In this document: in pieces, positions 1 to 5,406 of the stretch | How positions within the stretch are numbered: the first letter of the stretch is position 1 | Layout of the letters: every line of letters begins with the position of its first letter | From: Deltaproteobacteria bacterium | GTDB lineage: Bacteria; Desulfobacterota; Desulfobacteria; Desulfobacterales; SG8-13 | Length of the DNA: 5,406 bases | Reading direction: 5' to 3' | Assembly: GCA_030670715.1 (NCBI GenBank) | Contig: DAOVBC010000184.1 | Coordinates: 1 to 5,406, forward strand | The notes under the pieces: generated by a model | What the model was told of the DNA's origin: nothing | Databases searched by the model: none | What the model saw: only the letters and a program-made list of their open reading frames with translations | Translations under genes and position numbers: made by a program

Positions 1-1917
1 GTATGCTATCCGCGCAACCCGCTGCACGGAACCGCCGTTTCGCGAAGGCCCGGTGAACCGGACGGGCCCGCCGAACATGCGCAGAAACAGATCAGAAAAC
101 TCATGGAAGGTTGCCCGGTCAGCTGGGAGCCGGTAATCAAATATGGTGACCCGGTTGACGAAATCATAAAATTCGCCCCCGACCGCAATGTCAGCCTGGT
201 GGTTGCGGCCAGTTACGGTCTGTCCGGGTGGAAGCGTATTCTGCTGGGGACAGTCGTCGAGCAGCTCGCGCGGGCTTTGACCCGACCGCTCCTGGTGGTA
301 CGTTCCGGTAATGAACCCGATGCCGGTGATGCAGAGACAGAAACCCCGCTGAAAAATATTCTGATATGTTGTGATCTAGCGGAACCTTCCGATCCGTTAT
401 TCGGATATGCTCTCAAATTTGCCCATCAATTTGGATCAAGGATGCATTTTATTCATACTGTAGCAGCACCTCTGGACACAGAAATTGTTGATCCAACCGC
501 CGGGCCATACGAAGAAGTCCAGCAGACCCTGCAGGATCAATTGCTCGAACGCCTGGTCGGCTCTTTACCGGAAAAATTGCGCACAATGCCCGACGTTATA
601 ACAGCCGTGATCCCGGGCATCGCCGGTGAAAAACTTACCGCATACGCGTTGGAAAACGATGTTGATCTGATTATCGTTGGCGTACGCCCCCGCACCACGT
701 TTAAAAAACTGCTGATCGGATCGACTACAGAAACTCTGCTGCGGCAGGCGCCGTGTGAGGTTCTAACGGTGCCGCCCGTGGACGAAACTGCAGCCGTCTC
801 CGGGCAAAAGGATATCGACCATAAAGACCGGAAAACCGGTATCGTACGAGATCACAGGTATTTGAATCACCTGACCGCAGACGGCCACCCGGAAAGCCGG
901 CAAAGGCTGGAAGCGATCTACCGCATGCTGGACGGAGCGGATATGAGCGATCGCTTTACCGAGATACCGCCCCGTAAAGCTGAAACTGACGAGCTTCTGC
1001 TGGTGCATACCCCGGAGCATCTTTCTAAGATCACGGCCACACAGGAGCGAGAGCATTATGCCCTGACACCCGACACGCATACCTCGCCCGGCTCTTTTGA
1101 GGCCGCCAGTCTTGCGGTGGGCGGTATCATCGAGGCTGTTTCAATGGTTGCCACAGGCCAACTCTCCAATGCCTTTGCGCTGGTGCGCCCCCCGGGACAC
1201 CACGCCGAAAAAAGCCGTGCTATGGGGTACTGCCTGTTCAACAATGTTGCCCTGGCAGCGATGTATGCCCGCAAGGTGCTGGGGATGAGCCGTATTCTCA
1301 TTGTGGACTGGGATGTTCATCACGGCAACGGCACGCAACATATTTTTGAGCAGGACGACACGGTTTTGTTTTTTTCCATTCACCAGTATCCGCACTTTCC
1401 CGGCACCGGGGTTTACACGGAAGCCGGTATCGGTCAGGGAGAAGGGTTTACCGTAAACGTACCGATCTCCAAGAGATACGGGGACGGTGAGTATGTGGCC
1501 ATTTTTGAGTTTCTTCTGCGTCCGCTGGCGCTTGAGTTCCATCCCGAGCTCATTATCGTATCGGCCGGATTTGACATCCACACCTCGGACCCCCTTGGCA
1601 GTATGCGGGTCACCGCTCGCGGTTTTGCGGGGCTAACCCGAAGCCTTATGGAAACAGCGGAGGCCTGCTGTGACGGCAAGTTGGTATTCGCCCTGGAGGG
1701 AGGGTATAATCGCAAAACAATCGGGGATACGCTAAGAGCAGTATTGAATGAACTCTCGGGAACCACTTGCTGTGATATTTCAAAAATCGTCGCGCAGGCA
1801 AAACGCAAAAAGCTCGCATATGCCCTCAAGCGAAGTGTTAAGGTCCATCGGCAATATTGGAAATGTTTATCCGAACCGTATGAAGTTAAATGTTCGAGTT
1901 ATAAGATCCGAGTTTAA
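1..1917 (+). CDS. Usp-Usp-histone deacetylase fusion protein (5' end missing)
   Basis: The frame is open from base 1 to the TAA at 1915-1917, 638 codons in all. The ATG at 103 falls inside the first domain, so the real start is upstream of the window. Codon numbers below count from base 1. Codons 1-102 are the end of a UspA-type domain, with a nucleotide-loop-like A70-x2-G73-x9-G83-T84 followed by a strand reading LLVVRS. Codons 117-259 are a full second Usp domain starting LKNILICCD, with G227-x2-P230-x9-G240-S241. Codons 279-623 are a zinc-dependent deacetylase (arginase/HDAC fold): PPGHHAE (H400, H401), DWDVHHGNG (zinc ligands D438 and H440), SAGFD (third ligand D525) and LEGGY (catalytic Y569). 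By family knowledge it would remove acetyl groups from lysine side chains in the cytoplasm. Leu at codon 532 (DPLG), where polyamine-specific HDAC10 has Glu, favours protein substrates. The tail after YWKCL is about 15 residues of unrecognised sequence. Coupling of nucleotide binding to deacetylation is inference. Confidence 0.92.
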   Translation, partial: VCYPRNPLHGTAVSRRPGEPDGPAEHAQKQIRKLMEGCPVSWEPVIKYGDPVDEIIKFAPDRNVSLVVAASYGLSGWKRILLGTVVEQLARALTRPLLVVRSGNEPDAGDAETETPLKNILICCDLAEPSDPLFGYALKFAHQFGSRMHFIHTVAAPLDTEIVDPTAGPYEEVQQTLQDQLLERLVGSLPEKLRTMPDVITAVIPGIAGEKLTAYALENDVDLIIVGVRPRTTFKKLLIGSTTETLLRQAPCEVLTVPPVDETAAVSGQKDIDHKDRKTGIVRDHRYLNHLTADGHPESRQRLEAIYRMLDGADMSDRFTEIPPRKAETDELLLVHTPEHLSKITATQEREHYALTPDTHTSPGSFEAASLAVGGIIEAVSMVATGQLSNAFALVRPPGHHAEKSRAMGYCLFNNVALAAMYARKVLGMSRILIVDWDVHHGNGTQHIFEQDDTVLFFSIHQYPHFPGTGVYTEAGIGQGEGFTVNVPISKRYGDGEYVAIFEFLLRPLALEFHPELIIVSAGFDIHTSDPLGSMRVTARGFAGLTRSLMETAEACCDGKLVFALEGGYNRKTIGDTLRAVLNELSGTTCCDISKIVAQAKRKKLAYALKRSVKVHRQYWKCLSEPYEVKCSSYKIRV

Positions 1918-1949
1918 TGATATTTCAGTGCTCATTTGGCAACCTGATT

Positions 1950-1978
1950 CACCGCAGAGTCGCGGAGGGCGCAGAGAG
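1950..1978. repeat. Degenerate CGCAGAG tandem repeat (dispersed-repeat type)
   Basis: Three units, CGCAGAG (1953-1959), CGCGGAG (1961-1967) and CGCAGAG (1970-1976), are spaced 8 and 9 bases apart behind a leading CAC. From general familiarity, intergenic sequences of this style (ACCGCAGAG...CGCAGAGG) recur in many environmental bacterial genomes. Whether it is dispersed in this genome cannot be seen from one window. Confidence 0.4.
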
Positions 1979-2102
1979 AATATATCTTTTTCATTTTCCG
2001 CTGAGACGACCCGCTTGATCGGGATGACCGATCTTTCTTATGAATTAAAGGACGGCCTCCGGCAAATGAAACACATCACGCCTTCGGCAATAGTAGGATA
2101 AC

Positions 2103-2133
2103 TTGACCCTTCCTTGAAGGGCTTGAGTATATT
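2103..2133 (+). promoter_or_regulatory. Candidate sigma-70-like promoter for the two-gene unit
   Basis: TTGACC (2103-2108) could serve as a -35 box and TATATT (2128-2133) as a -10 box. The 19-base spacer is longer than the preferred 17. The spacer contains the perfect hairpin at 2107-2121, and the -10 lies in the left arm of the long inverted repeat. A transcript from here would begin inside the long hairpin and so might not contain it complete. This is a weak call based on box similarity alone. Confidence 0.25.
2107..2121. repeat. Short perfect hairpin CCCTTC-ctt-GAAGGG
   Basis: Arms 2107-2112 and 2116-2121 pair perfectly over six bases with a three-base loop. No T-run follows, so it is not a standard intrinsic terminator. 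It lies between the two boxes of the candidate promoter, so it could be an operator half-site pair or chance structure. Confidence 0.35.
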
Positions 2134-2191
2134 CCTTTTCGCCTTTGTTTACATCCCGCCGCACTTTGGCGGGGCTAGCGAAAAGGAATAT
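2129..2191. promoter_or_regulatory. 14-bp perfect inverted repeat forming a leader hairpin
   Basis: ATATTCCTTTTCGC (2129-2142) is the exact reverse complement of GCGAAAAGGAATAT (2178-2191). Between the arms sits a second stem, CCCGCC (2155-2160) with GGCGGG (2168-2173) and a seven-base loop, so the whole folds as one long hairpin with an asymmetric internal loop. In RNA read on the + strand the left arm would pair with AAAAGGAA, which resembles a Shine-Dalgarno sequence. Possible roles are a structured leader hiding a ribosome site, a protein-binding palindrome, or the remains of a miniature mobile element. The inverted repeat is directly visible; its role is inference. Confidence 0.5.
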
Positions 2192-2283
2192 GAACCTATG
2201 CGAACTCTGCGCCTCTAATGAGCACAGCGAGTGGGCGGTGATACCAACCTCCCGACCAAGTACATGCCAAGCAGGTATGCCTT

Positions 2284-2628
2284 ATGAACAAGATTAAAAT
2301 CATGGAAGCTTCGGTGCGCAAATGGGAGCGCATCATTGCGGGTAAAAGCTCGGATGGGGGTGTAATCGATTGTCCGCCGTGCAGAATATACTACATGCTG
2401 TTCTGTATCGGCTGCCCGATTGCCGAATACACCGGCAAAAAGTTCTGCCGGGGATCACCCTATGGCGGGTGGTACTGGCACCAGAATGATGATCACGGCT
2501 ATTTGAGAAAAAAAGTGTTTTGTCCCGAATGCCTGGAGCACGCTACTGCCATGCGTGATTTTATGATAGAGATCGTCGAGCACCTGAAGGCGAAAAAAGC
2601 AGAAAAGGACGAAGACAAACGACAGTGA
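2284..2628 (+). CDS. Small cysteine-rich hypothetical protein, probable metal-binding
   Basis: The protein has 114 residues and seven cysteines: C30-x2-C33, C41-x2-C44, C55 and C80-x2-C83. The core 'CxGCP...TG...CRGSPY' (residues 41-60) resembles a recurring family of small bacterial and phage hypothetical proteins with motifs such as CxxC...CxGCP...C.GTPY. I know of no assigned function for that family. The paired cysteines suggest zinc or another metal ion, which is inference. There is no signal peptide or membrane segment. The C-terminus (about 95-114) is a charged, Lys/Glu-rich helix. ATG at 2284 is preceded by a weak GCAGGT (2271-2276) at suitable spacing; ATG at 2302 (residue 7) is possible but has no better site. 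The stop overlaps the start of the membrane-protein gene by four bases, which points to an operon and translational coupling. Confidence 0.75.
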   Translation: MNKIKIMEASVRKWERIIAGKSSDGGVIDCPPCRIYYMLFCIGCPIAEYTGKKFCRGSPYGGWYWHQNDDHGYLRKKVFCPECLEHATAMRDFMIEIVEHLKAKKAEKDEDKRQ

Positions 2629-4658
2629 GCGTTCACTTAAGTGGAATATCTGCGGCGGCACTGGCGGCGGCAGAGCTCATGACAATTTGCCTGGCCGGAT
2701 TTACGGTTTTTCGCAGGTGGCGCTACACCTTTTCCGAATCATGCGCCTGCACCCTAGTAACGGTGCTGATGGTTCTATCCTGCCTGTTTCAGCTTGCCTT
2801 TATAGCCGGTGTCCCGGCCGTTTCAATTGCCGCCGAAGTGCTGCTTTGTGGGCTGGCAATCATCACCATTTTTCGCAATGCAATAATTCTTCGGCAGGAA
2901 CTGGCGACCGTTCTCCGCTTTTTCACAACACATCCTGTTTTCAGCGCAACCACCGGCATCGTCTGGTGCTATCTTATATTACTGGCTTTTTTCATACCGC
3001 CGCAATCGATCCACTGGCACAATCTCAGTCAGGTGCTGCTCTTTCAGCAGCAGGGAGCATTCTTCCCTTCCCTGGCCGCAGGTTCTTTCACAAATCCGGA
3101 ACAGACCCTGAGTCCGGTGAACATCACGATCCTTGCTCACTTGTTTCTACGGAGTCATACCGATTTCGGCATCGGACTGATCGGTTTTATGGCTTATTTA
3201 TCCATCGGTTTTTCCACCTATGCTCTCTCGCGGCGTTATGCCTGGCCGCCTACGGCGTTTACTGTTACCGTTCTGGTGATGAGCATGCCGCGACTCGTTT
3301 ACCTGTCAACCACTCCCGGGTACGAAATTCTCCCCGCCGCCGTGGCGCTTTTTTGCCTGGTCAGCATTTATCGTGCGGTTGAATCACCGAATGTGTGGGA
3401 CCTCTGCTTTCTGGCCCTGGGACTCCTTTTCATGATATCGGGCCCGGCAGTGAGTCTGGCATTTCCGGCAATCCTGGTTCCGCTGTCTTGTTTGCTGCTC
3501 TTTCGCCGCCACGGTTTTACTATCTGGTGGAAATTAATCGCAAAGCACCGCAGGATAGTTCTTCTTGCACTGGTGCCTGCGCTGGTGTTCTCTCAAAGCT
3601 GGCTCTTTCTTTATAATCGTATTTACCAGGGCGACTGGATCAACCACACCGGGCTCTCCTCCGTTGCGCTTAATCCGGACGGTATTCAGGGTGCGGTGGC
3701 AAATTTTTTTCGCTATATTCTTGAGAGTGCCCACTTTACCCGGCCGGTGGATTTACTGTGTCGCTGGGCGGCAGGGTTCTCAATTACTAATTTATGGCAA
3801 TCGATATATGGCGCTTTGATCTCACCGGTATTTGATAACCTGGGTGCGGTTGTCCCTTTTCAGATTTCCTGGATACCCGATGAAAGACTGTCGTGGTTCG
3901 GTCCCTTCGGTTTCCTGCTGGTTCTTCCGGCTGTTGTAATCGCCCTCGTTCGCGCCCCCCGGCGCCTCAAAGCGATCGCCATATCCCTTTTGGGATACTT
4001 TTTCCTGATCACGCTAATTCTTGCCTGGACACCTGAAAATGTTCGATTTTTCACTATTTTTTATGTCTGCGGCGGATTCTGCATTGCGTTTTTTCTTCCA
4101 CCCTGGCGGATTTCGCAAAGAAGCAGGCAGGGTCTGCAAATTGCCGGAGCGCTGCTGCTGCTCTACGCCGGGGTCTGCAATTACATGAAACCTGCCGTCG
4201 GGTTCCGATCCGTTTTTTCGCCAACAGGTGCAATCGCTGCCGGAAGTAAAACCGAACCTGAATTAAAGGGGGTCGACTGGAAGCAACTTCTGGCCGGAAG
4301 CATCTGGGTTCGAAGTGGTTGGGGACGCGATCGACTCGGACCGTCAAGAAAACTGTTTGTTGATAACCGGGTAGAGAGGATTTCGGCTTTGATACCGGAG
4401 GACGCCAAACTGCGAATTATTTTTAAAGACAAAGTAAGCGCATATCCTTTCCTGCTTGCGTTTCCGAAAGCCGAATGTGTTTCGGTTGCAAACTTAGATT
4501 TCGACCTTTTGAAAAGCAAGGATACTGTCAGTCCGGTTTATCTGCTGTTTGTTGATCTGAACCCACCGGACCTGCCTGAACTTTCTACTGCCAAAGTAAT
4601 CCGGCGGACAACGTCTGAAGCGCTGTTGCCGGGTGGGGTTCTGCTTCAAATACCTTGA
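2625..4658 (+). CDS. Polytopic membrane protein, GT-C glycosyltransferase-like
   Basis: The protein has 677 residues and starts at GTG 2625, inside the GTGA overlap with the preceding stop. No strong ribosome site precedes it, which fits coupling. The next ATG (2679, residue 19) would cut the first membrane helix. By eye there are about 12-14 hydrophobic segments, for example near 11-28, 41-62, 66-84, 106-124, 183-200, 209-227, 235-250, 259-275, 277-294, 311-328, 424-443, 450-468, 475-491 and 504-518, followed by a soluble C-terminal part of about 160 residues. The segment at 423-490 (WFGPFGFLLVLP, then PRRLKA, then AWTPENVRFF) and the 'P..V..S' helix at 221-227 resemble GT-C-fold membrane proteins that move sugars from lipid carriers. 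In that superfamily the first outer loop carries an Asp or Glu. Here that loop (about 125-165) reads IHWHNLSQ and lacks Asp; the protein has none before D180. Substrate and activity are unknown; transferase, flippase-like or inactive relative are all possible. Confidence 0.82.
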   Translation: MSVHLSGISAAALAAAELMTICLAGFTVFRRWRYTFSESCACTLVTVLMVLSCLFQLAFIAGVPAVSIAAEVLLCGLAIITIFRNAIILRQELATVLRFFTTHPVFSATTGIVWCYLILLAFFIPPQSIHWHNLSQVLLFQQQGAFFPSLAAGSFTNPEQTLSPVNITILAHLFLRSHTDFGIGLIGFMAYLSIGFSTYALSRRYAWPPTAFTVTVLVMSMPRLVYLSTTPGYEILPAAVALFCLVSIYRAVESPNVWDLCFLALGLLFMISGPAVSLAFPAILVPLSCLLLFRRHGFTIWWKLIAKHRRIVLLALVPALVFSQSWLFLYNRIYQGDWINHTGLSSVALNPDGIQGAVANFFRYILESAHFTRPVDLLCRWAAGFSITNLWQSIYGALISPVFDNLGAVVPFQISWIPDERLSWFGPFGFLLVLPAVVIALVRAPRRLKAIAISLLGYFFLITLILAWTPENVRFFTIFYVCGGFCIAFFLPPWRISQRSRQGLQIAGALLLLYAGVCNYMKPAVGFRSVFSPTGAIAAGSKTEPELKGVDWKQLLAGSIWVRSGWGRDRLGPSRKLFVDNRVERISALIPEDAKLRIIFKDKVSAYPFLLAFPKAECVSVANLDFDLLKSKDTVSPVYLLFVDLNPPDLPELSTAKVIRRTTSEALLPGGVLLQIP

Positions 4659-4721
4659 CTGCCTCTAGTGTTTTGTATGCGTTCTCAGGTTCAGGGTTCA
4701 TCGCTTAAGCTTGTCTGCCTC

Positions 4722-4740
4722 AGGCAGGATTTTCCTGCCT
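4722..4740 (+). terminator. Hairpin downstream of the membrane-protein gene, possible terminator
   Basis: AGGCAGGA (4722-4729) and TCCTGCCT (4733-4740) pair perfectly over eight bases around a TTT loop, 63 bases after the stop at 4658. No T-run follows (the next bases are CGATATCCCC), so a factor-independent terminator is doubtful. It may instead halt 3' exonucleases or be part of a repeat. The left arm can also pair with the CTGCCT at 4715-4720, so two folds compete. Confidence 0.28.
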
Positions 4741-4782
4741 CGATATCCCCACCTTCTATTCTCAAGCCTTTCCGTTCAAAGA

Positions 4783-4808
4783 TTCAACGTTCTGCGTGCT
4801 GCGTTGAA
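4783..4808. repeat. Inverted repeat TTCAACG / CGTTGAA
   Basis: Seven-base perfect arms at 4783-4789 and 4802-4808 flank a 12-base spacer. The wording (TTCAA-, ACGTTC-type units) matches the style of degenerate GTTCAA intergenic repeats often seen in this kind of genome. No gene-related role can be assigned. Confidence 0.3.
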
Positions 4809-4960
4809 AATAGTGGACCACGACATGTTGTGTCTACCGATTTTATTTTCAGATAAGAATTACATCCTGAATATCGCTGCTAATTTTGGGCAGGATTGAG
4901 GTAAGTGACGTGGCAAGGCTACTACAGATACGGTATGGCTATCGGTGGTTTTGAAGGGTG

Positions 4961-5000
4961 CTAAAAACCTGTGATATGAGGGAGATATCACAGGTTTTAG
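4961..5000. terminator. Bidirectional terminator-like palindrome between converging genes
   Basis: CTAAAAACCTGTGATAT (4961-4977) and ATATCACAGGTTTTAG (4985-5000) form a stem of 16 pairs with one extra A in the left arm and a seven-base loop (GAGGGAG). On the + strand the stem ends in a TTTT run and on the - strand in TTTTT, as in bidirectional intrinsic terminators. The convergent position, 160 bases past the sulfatase stop and 300 past the membrane-protein stop, supports this. The stem core is only moderately GC-rich, so an alternative reading as a protein-binding palindrome remains open. Confidence 0.5.
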
Positions 5001-5159
5001 AACCGCTCAGGAATTTGTGGTAGATCGCAGCAAGCACGCGGTCACGCAATTGAATTATACGTTGGAGTTATGTGTAACGCCTCGGATAACCGGCAGTCAT
5101 AAGGGTGTGCCCAATAGAGCCACTCTTTTGACTTACCGAGTTATTGCGATTATGTGGCA

Positions 5160-5406
5160 TTAGTCATGCGGAGTGAGTTCCGCGCCCTTTGGAGTGATTT
5201 CTGATACCCGATGTGGGAATTTCTCGATCATTTTCATGTGTTTTCGCAAGGTAATTTGAACTGGCGTCACCGCGAAGAGCCCCGGGTAAAGCTGACCATA
5301 CTTCTCTCCGGGGTCGCGCATCACGTTGTAGAAATCCATGCCCGGCAGCCCACCGTGGCCCTCCGTGATATGGACCTTGAAGTCCTCATAGCGAATCGCA
5401 CCAAGG
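5160..5406 (-). CDS. Sulfatase-like protein, C-terminal fragment (5' end outside window)
   Basis: On the - strand the frame is open from the right edge to a TAA (complement of 5160-5162) and gives 81 residues. It starts LGAIRYEDFKVHI, continues GLPGMDFYNVMRDPGEKYG and ends KHMKMIEKFPHRVSE followed by a short Pro-rich tail. The 'RY.D.K.H' strand followed by 'N..RDPGEKY' is typical of the C-terminal subdomain of type I sulfatases (alkaline-phosphatase superfamily), where a strand describing the exposed sample is followed by a short summary loop with DP.E. The catalytic Cys/Ser motif (C/S-x-P-S-R) that takes the formylglycine modification would lie outside the window, so activity and substrate cannot be judged. 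An alternative is another member of the same superfamily. The gene converges with the membrane-protein gene and shares the intergenic terminator region. Confidence 0.7.
   Translation of the reverse strand, partial: LGAIRYEDFKVHITEGHGGLPGMDFYNVMRDPGEKYGQLYPGLFAVTPVQITLRKHMKMIEKFPHRVSEITPKGAELTPHD

Larger units (their letters stand above)
1918..2283. other. Intergenic region without a convincing gene, rich in small hairpins
   Basis: No reading frame here has family-like sequence or a good start. The frame that remains open across 1748-2101 is a shadow over the end of the deacetylase gene that runs on into non-coding DNA. The stretch holds the CGCAGAG repeat at 1950-1978, a small inverted repeat GATCGG/CCGATC at 2017-2022 and 2028-2033, the hairpin at 2107-2121 and the long hairpin at 2129-2191. 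No intrinsic terminator with a T-run is visible just after the deacetylase stop. The region probably carries the promoter or leader of the downstream two-gene unit. Confidence 0.6.
4659..5159. other. Convergent intergenic region with repeat remnants, no gene seen
   Basis: This is 501 bases between two genes that point at each other. The short open frames at 4668-4856 and 4711-4899 overlap one another, have no ribosome site and encode no recognisable sequence, so I do not call them. The left part has CAGGTTCAGGGTTCA (4686-4700), three copies of CTGCCTC (near 4660, 4715 and 4735) and the hairpins at 4722-4740 and 4783-4808. The right part carries the palindrome at 4961-5000. I see nothing definable in 5001-5159. 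Confidence 0.6.

Noticed and set aside
103..105. ATG 103 as the start of the Usp-deacetylase gene
   Set aside because: The frame is open to base 1 and the ATG lies inside the first Usp domain, so the gene must begin upstream of the window.
1141..1581. Long open frame on the - strand inside the deacetylase gene
   Set aside because: It runs antiparallel to strongly family-like coding sequence with all catalytic motifs, and its own translation has no recognisable features.
1748..2101. 117-codon + strand frame overlapping the deacetylase C-terminus
   Set aside because: The first half is a shadow of the deacetylase and the second half crosses repeat and hairpin DNA. No ribosome site and no family resemblance.
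4711..4899. 62-codon frame in the convergent intergenic region
   Set aside because: It overlaps another frame of similar length, starts at TTG without a ribosome site, and its sequence reflects the GTTCA-type repeats.
5050..5085. Integron attC-like look of ATACGTTGGAGTTATG
   Set aside because: GTTGGAG does not meet the GTTRRRY core, no RYYYAAC partner is found at a proper distance, and no cassette gene or integrase is seen.
1..5406. CRISPR array, tRNA, rRNA or insertion sequence
   Set aside because: No regularly spaced direct repeats, no cloverleaf-like stretch, no conserved rRNA blocks and no transposase motifs were seen on either strand.

Overview
The window is ordinary mid-GC bacterial chromosome. 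It most resembles a Desulfobacterota-type (former Deltaproteobacteria) genome. The grounds are the style of the encoded proteins (a universal-stress/deacetylase fusion, a GT-C-like membrane protein and a sulfatase tail) and intergenic junk with CGCAGAG-type and GTTCA-type repeats. This placement is a judgement from general familiarity, not a computed result.

Layout: (1) Bases 1-1917 (+) hold the 3' part of a large gene. Its product carries the end of one UspA-type domain, a complete second UspA-type domain and a complete class-II-like histone-deacetylase-fold domain with every catalytic residue in place. The true start lies left of the window. (2) Bases 1918-2283 contain no convincing gene. 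They hold a degenerate CGCAGAG repeat, several short hairpins, and a perfect 14-bp inverted repeat (2129-2142 / 2178-2191) whose right arm contains a purine-rich AAAAGGAA stretch. (3) Bases 2284-4658 (+) form a two-gene unit: a 114-residue protein with seven cysteines, then a 677-residue polytopic membrane protein. The two overlap by four bases (GTGA), so they are probably co-transcribed and translationally coupled. The membrane protein looks like a GT-C-fold glycosyltransferase relative but has no aspartate before residue 180, so the usual catalytic acidic residue appears to be missing. (4) Bases 4659-5159 are the convergent intergenic region. They hold repeat-derived hairpins and a strong imperfect palindrome (4961-5000) that fits a bidirectional terminator. 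(5) Bases 5160-5406 (-) are the C-terminal 81 residues of a sulfatase-like protein, cut by the right window edge.

How the genes work together: the first gene probably links adenine-nucleotide or stress sensing (Usp domains) to protein deacetylation. The cysteine-rich protein and the membrane protein form the only clear operon. Nothing visible links either to the sulfatase. I did not find a clearly new multi-gene system. The most noteworthy items are the Usp-Usp-deacetylase fusion, the coupled cysteine-rich/GT-C-like pair lacking the expected aspartate, and the hairpin-rich leader upstream of that pair.
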